A stretch of DNA of 64,000 bases from Halobacteria archaeon AArc-dxtr1 (lineage in GTDB: Archaea; Halobacteriota; Halobacteria; Halobacteriales; Natrialbaceae). The notes under the pieces were generated by a model, which was given only the letters and a program-made list of their open reading frames with translations, was not told the DNA's origin and did no database searches. This document shows, piece by piece, positions 25,534 to 34,848 of the stretch. Made by a program: the position numbers and the translations under genes. The DNA lies in assembly GCA_025517425.1 (NCBI GenBank), contig JAOPJY010000005.1:1-64000 (forward strand). Direction: 5' to 3'. Each line of letters starts with the position of its first letter. Position 1 is the stretch's first letter.

Positions 25534-25629
25534 TCAGAGCTCTTTGTTGTTGGCCGAGTTTTGAGCGGAGAACACCGAAGAAAGAGTTGACTTCACCGTT
25601 AAGATGCCTGACGTCCTGAATACGATGTG

Positions 25630-28590
25630 CTATGCGTTCACGTTGCCATAGAGTGCTTCGGCTTGACGAACAATCGGCTCGATCAGCGGATCATAATCTC
25701 CATGTGAAAGTCCGTTCTTTCGAAGGAGGCCCTTCACGCGGATCTTTAGCTTAGCACGCATAGCTTTTCGATTGGTCCAGTCGATATTGACATTCTCTTT
25801 TAACATCTCGCAAAGTTCCGCTGCGATCTCCTGGAGTTGCTCGTCCGAGATTTCCGATTCGGTGTTCGTCGCGACAGCATCGTAAAATGCTAACTCCTCT
25901 TCCGTGAGCCCGAGGCGCTCCTTCCGTCGGTCCTCTTGTTGGAGATCATCGGCGTAACTTCTGAGTTCATCGATGACCTCCTCGGTCGTCAGGAACTGGT
26001 TATTGTACTCATTAAGCGTTTCCTCCATCTCTCCCTCGAAGGATTCGTACTTTGCGAGATTCTGCTGTTTCCGTGTTGATATCTCGTTCCGAAGCAAGGA
26101 TTCCAGCATCTTCGCTTGGAGCTCCGGTTCTTCGACGCGATCAACGTCAGAGAGGAACTCGTCGCTGACGATCGGCTTCTCTGATTTCCATTCGTCGAAG
26201 CCCGCGATCGACACGACATCGTCAGCCGTCACCCCTTCGGCAATGAGTTTCTTCATCGCAGAATCGACTTCCTCGTTCGTCCGCGAACCGTCGACCTCCA
26301 ATGACCGAAGACTATCGCGGACTGCCTCGAAGAAGAGCATATCCGACCGAATCTCACCGGCGGCGTTATGCGGTGTCACGAGGCTAAATGCACGCTTCAG
26401 CTCAGCAACGGCCTGCATGAATTCTTCTTTTTTCTCCTCTGTTTCGAGTACCTCACTCTCGGCTCGATGGATCAATCGGGGTAACTCTGCGTCACTAAGG
26501 GTTTGCCATCCCTCGTAATCCACTTTCGTGAGGAAACGGGTTACTCGATGGTATTTTTGCCACATCACTTCGACGGCAGTTTCGAGATCAACCATCGCCA
26601 TTTCCTGAATATCGGCCGTGTATTTGTCCAGGGCTTGGCGTAGGTTTTCAGCGATTCCGATATAGTCGACGATTAGTCCACCGGGCTTATCCTTGTAGAC
26701 CCGGTTCACGCGGCCGATTGTTTGTAGGAGGTTATGGTTCTTCATCGGCCGGTCAATATAGAGCGTGTGAAGTGGTGGGCAGTCGAACCCTGTCGTCCAT
26801 TTGTCACAGACGACAATAATTTTCAACGGGTCGTCCGGATCTTTGAACCGGCGTTTGAGTTCACCTTCTCTCGTGGGGTCGTCGATATACTCCTCGGGCT
26901 CCGAGATCACAACACCGACTTCTGGCGCATCGGGCTGCTCCTCGATGTAGCGTTTGTACTTGACAGCGGCCTTCCGGCTGATAGCGACAACCATCGCATC
27001 CCCTTCGATTTCACGGTCGTTGTAGTGGGTGACGATGTCGTCAGCAATCTTCTTGAGGCGGTCATCAGCGTTTTCGATAATACGCCGGAGGTTCGTCCAC
27101 TTCTCGACTAGTTCGTTCTCGAGTTCCTCTGACCCGCTATCGAGGAGTTCACGAACCGAGTCCGTGATCGCTTCCTTGTTGAGTTGCAGTTTCGCAAAGC
27201 GAGATTCATAGTAGATCGGAACGGTGGAGCCATCCTTTTCGGAGCGGTCGATAGTATACTGGCTAACGTATTGTCCAAATGTTGCCCGAGTGGCTTTGTC
27301 TCCGTCGTGAATCGGTGTCGCAGTAAAGCCGATAAACGATGCATTCGGGAGGGCATCTCGCAGGTTCAGCCCTAAACTCTCCGTCTGTGATCGATGTGCC
27401 TCGTCGGCCATCACGATGATGTCCTCGCGTTCGTTTATTGTGGGGTGGTCTCGCTCGTTATCACCAGTCTGGAACTTCTGAACGGTAGTGAAGACGAGCC
27501 CACCGCTTTCCCGGCTGAGTTCGTCTCGAAGGTCGTCGATACTGTCTGCCCAGCTTACGTTGTAGCCGGCGTCACTGAACGTGTGAACGATCTGCTCATC
27601 TAGTTCGTTCCGGTCAGTAACGACGACGAACGTCGGATTCCCAAACGCGTCGCTACGGCGGATCTTCCGTACGAAGTAGACCATTGAGAGTGACTTACCC
27701 GAGCCCTGAGTATGCCAGTAAACACCGATACGACCGAGTTCACTCCCTATCGAATTTTTGGCACTCTCGACAGCCTCACGGACGCCGTAGAACTGGTGGT
27801 AGCCAGTCAGCATCTTCACCAGCTGCCCGTCTTTTTCACTGAAGACGACGAAATTTTCAATCAAATCCAACAGGCGTTCCTTTTCAAATACGCCGCGGAG
27901 GAGCACTTCCTGTTCCGGGAGGTCAGGTGCGTGACCCTCTTCCTGGATGTACCGCCACGGTCGGAACCACTGCCAGCCCGCATTGAGACAGCCGACGCGG
28001 GCTTCGTTCATGTCTGTCAACCCGATGACTTCGTTATATCGGAGGAGAGGAGGGATATCGTTCCGGTAGCGGTTGTTGACCTGTTCATAGGCGTTCTCCA
28101 GCGTTGCCTTCGGATCTGTGGGGCTCTTGAACTCGAGGACACCGATAGGGAGACCGTTGACGAAGACGACCATGTCGGGGCGACGACTCGGCTTATCGCC
28201 GACCTGAACAGTGAACTGAGTGGTGACAAGCCAGTCATTGTTCTCGGGCGTATCGAAATCGATAGGCTCGACGAATCGGCCGACTTGCTCGCCGTTCTGT
28301 TCGTATTCCACTTGAACACCGTCAACCAGATGTTTGTGGAGGCGTCGATTGTCTTCGAGCAAATTGGGGGACTGTGTTCTGATAAGCTGTTGAAAAGCTT
28401 CTTCTCGTGCTTTCTCGGGAATCTCTGGATTAATTACTTGGATACGTTCTTTGAGTCGATCTCGAAGAACGACATCGGAGGTAGAGGTCCGTTCAGAGCT
28501 CAGATCAGACGCAGATATGTAGTCGTAGCCGAGATCCTGAAAAATTTCGATAGCTGGCTTCTCGGCGAGACCTTGTTCATTAAGCGCCAT
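25630..28590 (-). CDS. hsdR: Type I restriction enzyme R subunit
   Basis: 986 residues. Nuclease domain PD-(D/E)XK with RRPD (D139) and LEFK (E153, K155); helicase motor with Walker A GSGKS at 296-300, DEAH at 396-399, TATPI near 426, and motif VI (TIGRVNRVY) near 630. The C-terminal third is the helical HsdM-contact region. It is the last gene of hsdM-hsdS-hsdR, starting 35 bases after hsdS. It translocates and cleaves unmethylated foreign DNA once HsdM-HsdS has recognised a site. Confidence 0.95.
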   Translation of the reverse strand: MALNEQGLAEKPAIEIFQDLGYDYISASDLSSERTSTSDVVLRDRLKERIQVINPEIPEKAREEAFQQLIRTQSPNLLEDNRRLHKHLVDGVQVEYEQNGEQVGRFVEPIDFDTPENNDWLVTTQFTVQVGDKPSRRPDMVVFVNGLPIGVLEFKSPTDPKATLENAYEQVNNRYRNDIPPLLRYNEVIGLTDMNEARVGCLNAGWQWFRPWRYIQEEGHAPDLPEQEVLLRGVFEKERLLDLIENFVVFSEKDGQLVKMLTGYHQFYGVREAVESAKNSIGSELGRIGVYWHTQGSGKSLSMVYFVRKIRRSDAFGNPTFVVVTDRNELDEQIVHTFSDAGYNVSWADSIDDLRDELSRESGGLVFTTVQKFQTGDNERDHPTINEREDIIVMADEAHRSQTESLGLNLRDALPNASFIGFTATPIHDGDKATRATFGQYVSQYTIDRSEKDGSTVPIYYESRFAKLQLNKEAITDSVRELLDSGSEELENELVEKWTNLRRIIENADDRLKKIADDIVTHYNDREIEGDAMVVAISRKAAVKYKRYIEEQPDAPEVGVVISEPEEYIDDPTREGELKRRFKDPDDPLKIIVVCDKWTTGFDCPPLHTLYIDRPMKNHNLLQTIGRVNRVYKDKPGGLIVDYIGIAENLRQALDKYTADIQEMAMVDLETAVEVMWQKYHRVTRFLTKVDYEGWQTLSDAELPRLIHRAESEVLETEEKKEEFMQAVAELKRAFSLVTPHNAAGEIRSDMLFFEAVRDSLRSLEVDGSRTNEEVDSAMKKLIAEGVTADDVVSIAGFDEWKSEKPIVSDEFLSDVDRVEEPELQAKMLESLLRNEISTRKQQNLAKYESFEGEMEETLNEYNNQFLTTEEVIDELRSYADDLQQEDRRKERLGLTEEELAFYDAVATNTESEISDEQLQEIAAELCEMLKENVNIDWTNRKAMRAKLKIRVKGLLRKNGLSHGDYDPLIEPIVRQAEALYGNVNA

Positions 28591-28625
28591 TTAGTCTGTC
28601 GGACGGAGTACAGAACCTTGTGTCT

Positions 28626-29855
28626 TTATGCGTCAAGTCTGATTTCACCGGTCATCAGCTTTGGTAGAAGCATATCGCGCAAATCTGCCAAAGAATCGTT
28701 TTCACGCTCATTGTGCCAAATCTGCTTATGCATTGGCCGTACCGTCTCAGTAAACTCATTTAGCCTCTTTTTAGAAGGTACTGGAATTTCGATTGAATTC
28801 AAATTCCTTTGGGATAACTTTGGTTGGGCAGATCCAGTGATGTAGGGGTCTATTTTTATTTTGGAGAGTGCCCAGCGGATGTATTCCGTTGATACAGTTC
28901 CCTTGCCCTGAAGAACATGGGCATGATTACTAGGCCAAAATTTCTTATTTAAGAACTGTATATATGGATACCCTTTATCAGTTTTCACACTGTGCCCATC
29001 TTCCGCAACTAGTATATATTTACCATCAAATTTGAAGTCGTCAATTTGATCAAGTGGTCCCGTTGCTCCATAATATGGATGTTTTCCTGGCCTTTCATCA
29101 CGTTCTGCCTGAGAAAGAGGAACTCGTTCACTATCGTAATTCTCTGTGATTTCTCCCAACTTTTCTATCTCGTAATCCTCTAGCTCGTCCCTATTTCCAC
29201 GTATATATTCAACTGCACCTTCAAATTCATTGTTGAATATCGTGTCACAAGTTTCATGAAGTAATTCGCTCATTTTATTATTGCACTCAATCTTGCTATC
29301 GAAAGAGTCTAGAACATCTACGATTCTTTCTTGTTCTGCCTTCGGTGGAACCTGTATTTCTATATTGTCAAATATATCTGTAGGGACTCTCTGTCGGCCA
29401 GACGATCCAGTCATACGTTTAATAGCAAATTGTCGGATAGTTGGTCTCCTAGCAGTATAATACACAAATTTTGGAATAGTTGCCTCTGTTGATGACATTA
29501 CCAGAAACTCAGTAGATCCAGTTGCCGCTTCCCCATCTTCAAGTAAATCAACATAGGCCGTTTTTCCGTTCTCTAGACATGGCGTTATACGTGCAAAGAG
29601 AGTGTCTCCATTCTGAAATCGAGGCTTAGAATACTTATATTCTTTTTTTGTTGTTGCCTGTACTTTCCGAACATTTTCTCCAAGTTGCCTCATTCCGACA
29701 TGAGTCTGTTCAACTCCTTTTTCGAGGCTTGGATAATTATTTATTTGTATGATATCTGAGAATGTCTTCTTTTCCCAATCCTCTTTCAACCTTTTGTGGT
29801 CTTTTTCCTGGCCACTATTTCCGTCAAACTCAGAGAGGTCAAATTGTTCGCTCAA
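28626..29855 (-). CDS. hsdS: Type I restriction specificity subunit
   Basis: 409 residues: two target recognition domains each followed by a helical spacer (PPKAEQERIVDVLDSFDSKI near 185 and PSKKRLNEF near 365). The base composition is clearly AT-richer than the neighbours, as is common for exchanged specificity genes. The start is TTG at 29855: it overlaps the hsdM stop by four bases (TTGA) and has a strong Shine-Dalgarno GGAGG eight or so bases upstream (29863-29867), whereas no ATG is available near the N-terminus. Recognition sequence cannot be predicted. Confidence 0.92.
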   Translation of the reverse strand: MSEQFDLSEFDGNSGQEKDHKRLKEDWEKKTFSDIIQINNYPSLEKGVEQTHVGMRQLGENVRKVQATTKKEYKYSKPRFQNGDTLFARITPCLENGKTAYVDLLEDGEAATGSTEFLVMSSTEATIPKFVYYTARRPTIRQFAIKRMTGSSGRQRVPTDIFDNIEIQVPPKAEQERIVDVLDSFDSKIECNNKMSELLHETCDTIFNNEFEGAVEYIRGNRDELEDYEIEKLGEITENYDSERVPLSQAERDERPGKHPYYGATGPLDQIDDFKFDGKYILVAEDGHSVKTDKGYPYIQFLNKKFWPSNHAHVLQGKGTVSTEYIRWALSKIKIDPYITGSAQPKLSQRNLNSIEIPVPSKKRLNEFTETVRPMHKQIWHNERENDSLADLRDMLLPKLMTGEIRLDA

Positions 29856-31432
29856 AATCCAACCTCCTGGAGGTTTTCCTCTATTTTTTCTTGGAGCTCA
29901 TTTGATCGTTGGAACTGTTCTCGGAGCTCCGCAGAAACCTCTTCCATTTGGACTTCAAACGGAACATCACTGACTTCCTCGTGATTAACACCAACATAGC
30001 GCCCGGGAGTCACCGCATATTCCTGCTCAGCGATCTCCTCCGTAGTAACGGCTTTACAGTAACCTGTTTCGTCTGCATAATCACCGACGTCGTCTTCTCC
30101 ACGATAGCTACGTACTGTGTCTGAGATTCTCCCAATATGATCCTCAGTTAAGATATTAGTTGTCCGATCAATGGACTTGTACAGATCGCGAGCGTCTATA
30201 AATAAGGTCTCGTTGCTACGGTCTCGGTACTGATCAGAGTCCTTGCCTTTGCTCAGAATCCAAAGGCAAACAGGAATTTGGGTGGTATAGAAGAGATCTT
30301 GTGGTAGAGAGATGATTGCATCTAAAAGATCATCTTCAATAATTTCCTCGCGAATGTCTCCCTCTGTTCCTTGAATTGACATTGACCCGTTCGCCATTAC
30401 AGTCCCAGCCATGCCATCTTCATCGAGATGATAAAGCATGTGCTGCATGAACGCGAAATTCGCGTTGTTTGACGGAGGCATCCCGTAATCGAATCGCGGA
30501 TCCTCATCAGAGACAGTCTGTTTCCCCCATTCGCTCATATTGAACGGCGGATTTGTGATGATCTTGTCTGCCATCACTCGTCCACCGTCGAGGTTTGAGA
30601 ACTGGTCGTTCCGTATACTATCCCCTAATTGAATATTCCCGTCGATACCCCGAAGATAGAGATTCATCTTACAGATATTGAAAGTCGCCTCGTTGACTTC
30701 CTGGCCGTAGATGGAAATATTGCTATCGTCGCCACCCTTCCGCTGGAGGAATTTATGGCTCTGAACGAACATCCCCCCGGAGCCACAGAATGGGTCAAAG
30801 ATCCGCCCCTCGAACGGTTCTAGAATCTCGACGAGTAACTCGACGACGTGCTTCGGTGTGTAGAACTCGCCGCCGCGGTGCCCTTCCTGGCGAGCAAACT
30901 CCTTGATGAAGTACTCATAGACCCGCCCGAAGACGTCCTCATCTTCTGTATCTCCGCCGTTCCCGAGGTCAAGTTCGGAGAAATCGTTGAGAAGCCCCTC
31001 AAGTGTGTCCTGCGGTATTCGGGAGTACCGCTTGGGGAGCATCCCATCAAGTCGGTCTTGGTTCTCGTTCTCCAGTGCTCGCATCGCATCGTCGATCTGG
31101 GAGCCGATGTTGGGGTCCGTTGCGTTCTTCCTAAGGAGTTCCCAGCGCGATTCTTCGGGAACGTAAAAAACGTTCTTCTCGTGGTACGCGTCTTTGTCCT
31201 CGAGGATGAATTGGCGCTCTTCGTCATCCTCAGCATAGTACATTGTCCCCTCTTCATTGGTGAGTTCGTGCAGCTCGGCACGCCGCTGCTCGAACGCATC
31301 TGACATATATCTCAGAAAAAGCAGACCGAGGACGATGTGCTTGTACTCCGCAGATTCAACCGGGCCACGAAGCCCCTCTGCAGACTGCCAGAGGCTTTCC
31401 TCGAATTCCCCGTCGTCGCCGTTAATGCTCAC
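29852..31432 (-). CDS. hsdM: Type I restriction modification methyltransferase
   Basis: 526 residues from GTG 31432 (an upstream TTG at 31462 would extend it by ten codons). N-terminal helical HsdM domain (EESLWQSAEGLRGPVESAEY, LGLLFLRYMSD), then the N6-adenine methyltransferase with SAM motif DPFCGSGGMF near 205 and NPPFNMSEW near 290. GTG is preferred because the TATA-like TTTATGTAAATAT at about 31466-31478 (minus strand) would start transcription near 31446. First gene of the type I operon. Confidence 0.92.
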   Translation of the reverse strand: MSINGDDGEFEESLWQSAEGLRGPVESAEYKHIVLGLLFLRYMSDAFEQRRAELHELTNEEGTMYYAEDDEERQFILEDKDAYHEKNVFYVPEESRWELLRKNATDPNIGSQIDDAMRALENENQDRLDGMLPKRYSRIPQDTLEGLLNDFSELDLGNGGDTEDEDVFGRVYEYFIKEFARQEGHRGGEFYTPKHVVELLVEILEPFEGRIFDPFCGSGGMFVQSHKFLQRKGGDDSNISIYGQEVNEATFNICKMNLYLRGIDGNIQLGDSIRNDQFSNLDGGRVMADKIITNPPFNMSEWGKQTVSDEDPRFDYGMPPSNNANFAFMQHMLYHLDEDGMAGTVMANGSMSIQGTEGDIREEIIEDDLLDAIISLPQDLFYTTQIPVCLWILSKGKDSDQYRDRSNETLFIDARDLYKSIDRTTNILTEDHIGRISDTVRSYRGEDDVGDYADETGYCKAVTTEEIAEQEYAVTPGRYVGVNHEEVSDVPFEVQMEEVSAELREQFQRSNELQEKIEENLQEVGF

Positions 31433-31463
31433 ATGATAACCTGCGCAATTGACCCACTTCAAT

Positions 31464-31482
31464 ATTTACATAAAAACCCGGG
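31464..31482 (-). promoter_or_regulatory. Probable promoter of the hsd operon
   Basis: On the minus strand the sequence TTTTTATGTAAATATTG is an archaeal TATA-type box about 35 bases before the GTG at 31432, suggesting a short leader. It sits in the 54-base gap before the end of the first TBP gene. Confidence 0.45.
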
Positions 31483-31486
31483 TCGC

Positions 31487-32035
31487 TCAGATATCATCGA
31501 TAACCGAGAGTTCCCCTCGAAGGTGCTGTATCGATTTGTTGGCTTCGTTACGGTCAGAGGTTCCACCGATAATCACCTTTCCGCTGGCGAAGATCAGGAG
31601 AGTAACTTCGAATTGAGTAGGCCGATAAATGAGCCCTGGAAACTGCTCTGGTTCGTATTCTGTTTTTTCCAACCCCAGTGCAATCACGAGGACCTCTAAG
31701 TTCACCTCACGGTCGAGATCTTCCATGAATACCGCTGTTGCCTGCTTGAACTCGCACTTGGGTATGTCCATCCCTATCTCTTGGAGAACCTCTCGAAACT
31801 TCTCCGCAGCGGTATGAAGCAGTTCTTCTGTTGGAGCACCCCGGACTTGGAACGTCCCTGTTCTGTAGATTGTGTACGCTGGGCCGCCTTCTTTTAGCCG
31901 CACGGTGACCATTGCTGTCGTGTGGAAATTCGGTTCGACGGAGACGTCTAGATGGTTTTCGAGTTCAGTGACAAGGACTTCCAGATCTATCTCACGACCG
32001 AGCGAACCACTCCCCATTGTGCTCACTATTTCCAT
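31487..32035 (-). CDS. tbp: TATA-binding protein, divergent copy 1
   Basis: 182 residues with the two-fold TBP repeat: a first half ending in YTIYRTGTFQVRGAPTEE and a second with YEPEQFPGLIYRPTQFEVTL and LIFASGKVIIGGT. Haloarchaea carry several TBPs, often on plasmids, that pair with different TFBs and select promoters. The first repeat is unusual (HTTAMVTVRLKEGGPAYTIY in place of the canonical FPGLVYR-like strand), so its DNA-binding face may be altered. It is transcribed away from a second TBP gene, 127 bases separating the starts. Confidence 0.88.
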   Translation of the reverse strand: MEIVSTMGSGSLGREIDLEVLVTELENHLDVSVEPNFHTTAMVTVRLKEGGPAYTIYRTGTFQVRGAPTEELLHTAAEKFREVLQEIGMDIPKCEFKQATAVFMEDLDREVNLEVLVIALGLEKTEYEPEQFPGLIYRPTQFEVTLLIFASGKVIIGGTSDRNEANKSIQHLRGELSVIDDI

Positions 32036-32077
32036 TACACGCTCCCGTTGGTTGTCGATACATGCCAGCCGACACCG

Positions 32078-32131
32078 AATATAAATTCTCGTTCCCGACT
32101 CCGAAGAGCGGCTATCGGAAGGCTATAACTG
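32078..32131. promoter_or_regulatory. Divergent promoter region of the two TBP genes
   Basis: AATATAAATT at 32079-32088 reads as TATA box for the minus gene (about 45 bases before ATG 32035), and CTATAACT at 32123-32130 serves the plus gene (about 33 bases before ATG 32163). Each gene thus seems to have its own box. Confidence 0.5.
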
Positions 32132-32162
32132 AAGACGCCGAATTGTTCTCCATAGAGTGTCT

Positions 32163-32711
32163 ATGGTACAGATCGTCAACGTCGTCGCTTCTGGGTCGCT
32201 GAATGTGGAACTAGATCTGAAAGCAATTGCGACGGAGTTAGACGACGTTGTCGATTACGACCCAGACAAATATCCTGGTGCGTACTTCAGATTAGATGAT
32301 GTTACATCACTTATCACTCTCTATCGGACAGGCAAGTACATCATTACTGGTGCAGATTCTGAGGATGACGCGTCAGTTATCCGTGCGAGATTTTTGGAGC
32401 TGCTTGCAGAGACGGGAATACTCGATACACCAGATGATGACTGGTTTTCACTCCAGAACTTCGTCTGCACTGCTGACCTCGACCGATCGCTCAACCTGAA
32501 TGCGCTCGCAATCGGCCTCGGTCTTGAACGGACTGAATACGAACCTGAGCAGTTCCCGGGCTTGATTTTCCGCCCACCCGATGCACCGTGTGTCGTATTG
32601 CTGTTCGCTTCCGGGAAAATCGTCCTCACTGGGTGTCCAGATCTTGAAACGGCCGAAACGACGTTTAAGAACGTGAAGTCACAGATCCGCAGCTTGTTTC
32701 CTTCCGAATAG
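32163..32711 (+). CDS. tbp: TATA-binding protein, divergent copy 2
   Basis: 183 residues from ATG 32163 (a GTG two codons earlier is possible). Two TBP repeats: YDPDKYPGAYFRLDDVTSLI followed by TLYRTGKYIITGADSE, and YEPEQFPGLIFRPPDAPCVV with LLFASGKIVLTGC. The second repeat is nearly identical to that of copy 1, while the first repeats differ strongly. Together they look like a duplicated gene whose first halves diverged. Position inside the defence island suggests control of an accessory regulon, which is inference. Confidence 0.9.
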   Translation: MVQIVNVVASGSLNVELDLKAIATELDDVVDYDPDKYPGAYFRLDDVTSLITLYRTGKYIITGADSEDDASVIRARFLELLAETGILDTPDDDWFSLQNFVCTADLDRSLNLNALAIGLGLERTEYEPEQFPGLIFRPPDAPCVVLLFASGKIVLTGCPDLETAETTFKNVKSQIRSLFPSE

Positions 32712-32748
32712 TCCCGATACATCTACACTGAGTCTTCACTTCTGAGGA

Positions 32749-32776
32749 ATTTTTATGGCCCCTGATGGGTGCGGGA
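32749..32776 (+). promoter_or_regulatory. T-run/hairpin leader element, copy F
   Basis: TTTTT at about 32749-32754, ATGGCCCC, loop TGATGGGT, then GCGGGACC. The stem pairs with one bulge. It lies about 25 bases before the ATG at 32801. It is 18 kb from the other five copies. Confidence 0.5.
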
Positions 32777-32800
32777 CCAATAGTCCTGTAGATTTCAATA

Positions 32801-33427
32801 ATGGGACATAGAGCACTCATTGCGTACGAACGGCCGAATGGGAAGTACAACATTCATTACAGCCACAACGGTGGACTCCACTTACGATTAAAGTGCGAAC
32901 TCACGCCTGAAACACCCTTTGGAGAAGAATCGGGTTCAGATGACGTCCACGAATATTTTGCGGAACTACTAGATATGGAAAACGGAACTAACCTTGACTC
33001 GAATCTGTCATTTGACAACCTCTCTCGAACTGCGGTAGAACTCGACCCACTCGCGTGCAACGTTCCCTTTGAGGATCTCCTGATGGCTCATCTTGACTTT
33101 CTACACTACGAAGCACTCTATGTTGTCAATCCAGACTTCGATATCTCTGCATACCGAACTCTATGGTTTGGACTCGAATACGACTGTGAATCAATCACCG
33201 AAAGTCAGAGCGTCGGCAATGGCGCGCTCCGAACAGTCCGTTGGCATGACGGCAAACCAATTAATGATGGCTACATTCAGGGCGAATTCGGGGCGTTGAA
33301 ATCGATTGTCGGTGACTTGATTGATCGTGATGTGTTCTCCGTTACAGAGGCTACAGAGTATATGACTGAAAAATTGGCTCAGTGGACTGTCGAGCATGAA
33401 GATCTAATCTTTCAAATCCCCGAATAA
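32801..33427 (+). CDS. DUF6735-like haloarchaeal protein
   Basis: 208 residues. The N-terminus MGHRALIAYERPNGKYNIHY with SHNGGLHLRLKCELTPETPF is a block I remember from a haloarchaeal family listed as DUF6735. The fold and function are unknown; there is no transmembrane segment or recognised active site. It carries the same hairpin leader as the plasmid genes at 4713-14698, so it may be regulated with them. Its end is 53 bases from the converging HEPN gene. Confidence 0.72.
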   Translation: MGHRALIAYERPNGKYNIHYSHNGGLHLRLKCELTPETPFGEESGSDDVHEYFAELLDMENGTNLDSNLSFDNLSRTAVELDPLACNVPFEDLLMAHLDFLHYEALYVVNPDFDISAYRTLWFGLEYDCESITESQSVGNGALRTVRWHDGKPINDGYIQGEFGALKSIVGDLIDRDVFSVTEATEYMTEKLAQWTVEHEDLIFQIPE

Positions 33428-33480
33428 CAATCCTTCCACCAGCGATCCTAATACGTTTCTATCGTCATGCGATGACTCAA

Positions 33481-34848
33481 TTAATCTGAGTATTGCTTGA
33501 TCCGCTGTACGTCTTCAAACGAAGCCCGCTCTTTGCGCCACCGCCGAGCCCCTTCCAGTTCCTCGAGAGAATCCTCTAACTTAGAGTAGTCTTCTTTGTG
33601 ACTAAATTCCTTCTGGTTTAAACTACCTGTCTCATGGAGTCCATAGTCTAACACACCAATAATCTCATTTTTTGTGTAATTATCTTCCCGTAATCCTAAC
33701 ATTTCATTGAGGGAGTGATATAACATCTGCCGAAGTAAAATAACGTCTCGATCATAGACTGGTGACTCAATCCCGCTATGGACGATATCATTCCGTTTGT
33801 CAGCTAAACTCTCTAGAACAGACATCAGAATCGTGAGATTGAACGAGTCGTGGACTAGAGGAAGACTACGTTCGAGTGCATTTTTTGAGCTGTCACCGCG
33901 GTCGTGGAACGTAATCTCCTCAATACCACGCCAATAGTAGAGAAAAGCACTTTCGTTTCGTTCAGCCGTTAGCCCCGCTTGGAGTGCTCGGAACCCCCGA
34001 CTTAACTCACCATCGCATGGTTCTCCGACTCCAGCGGGTGGAAACCGTCGAATTCGCTTGAAATCAGCATTAAATCCCCGTGGTAACCTGAACCCTGTAC
34101 TTGAGAGAGTAACTTGAGTCTCCTGGAAGGTATCATACTCTCCCTCTTTGAATAGTAGATACACTGGTGGGCGGCTGATCGCATCCGGTGGTGTCCGTGT
34201 AAGCGACCGCAATTCATCCATCGTATCCTTCTCTAATTGCCAATCTACGGCGGTGAAATTGAGTTTTCCGAGAATGATGTCTAAATCCCGTTGTAGCATT
34301 GAGTGAGCTAGCGCTGCCTCTCTTGCCTCTATTTCGAAGACGTAGAACGTGTGTTGTCGAGTACTGAGTACCGTCTCAGAATCTTCTTGGAGGATCTCTG
34401 GAACTGTGGATGTCGATTCGATGTCCGCGCTTTGAGCTGCCTCTACGGCAGTCTCCCACTTCTCACTCTTTATCTTTCGAATTATGGTTCTATTGGCTTC
34501 GATTGTTTCTGGCGGACTCTCACTACGCCCTGCACGCATATTCAGCGGAAAGAGAATCCGAAACTGGTATTGGTCACTCGAGTTGGATAACCGTCCGAAC
34601 TCGCGCTGAAAGGCAGCAAATTCGTCATCTTCGTATTGGGCCCGACTGAGAGCTTGATCTACGACGTCCGCAATGTGTCGTTCTTCGACAGTCTCGTCTT
34701 GCTTCGGCGATTGTTTTTCAGCACAAATCCGTCGTACAAAGAGGGCGTATTCGTCAGCCCCGGTACTCACCATTGGCTCATCGTCTTCAGGTAATAACTC
34801 CACGGCCCGCTTTACGCAGTCTGAAAGAGAGAGTTCTTCAGCCCCCAT
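33481..34848 (-). CDS. HEPN-domain protein coupled to a DNA methyltransferase
   Basis: 455 residues. The first 290 residues are not recognised. The C-terminal part (LVHDSFNLTILMSVLESLAD, KRNDIVHSGIESP) is a HEPN-like helical domain with RNDIVH (R-x4-H) at about 349-354, the usual RNase site. It starts inside the stop of the methyltransferase gene (TGATG, one-base overlap), so the two are made together. This suggests a restriction-like system whose effector may be an RNase instead of a DNA nuclease; the alternative is an unrelated rider gene. Confidence 0.72.
   Translation of the reverse strand: MGAEELSLSDCVKRAVELLPEDDEPMVSTGADEYALFVRRICAEKQSPKQDETVEERHIADVVDQALSRAQYEDDEFAAFQREFGRLSNSSDQYQFRILFPLNMRAGRSESPPETIEANRTIIRKIKSEKWETAVEAAQSADIESTSTVPEILQEDSETVLSTRQHTFYVFEIEAREAALAHSMLQRDLDIILGKLNFTAVDWQLEKDTMDELRSLTRTPPDAISRPPVYLLFKEGEYDTFQETQVTLSSTGFRLPRGFNADFKRIRRFPPAGVGEPCDGELSRGFRALQAGLTAERNESAFLYYWRGIEEITFHDRGDSSKNALERSLPLVHDSFNLTILMSVLESLADKRNDIVHSGIESPVYDRDVILLRQMLYHSLNEMLGLREDNYTKNEIIGVLDYGLHETGSLNQKEFSHKEDYSKLEDSLEELEGARRWRKERASFEDVQRIKQYSD

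Noticed and set aside
27712-28845. 377-residue open frame on the plus strand
   Set aside because: Antisense to hsdR and hsdS, which are clear; the translation shows no family features.
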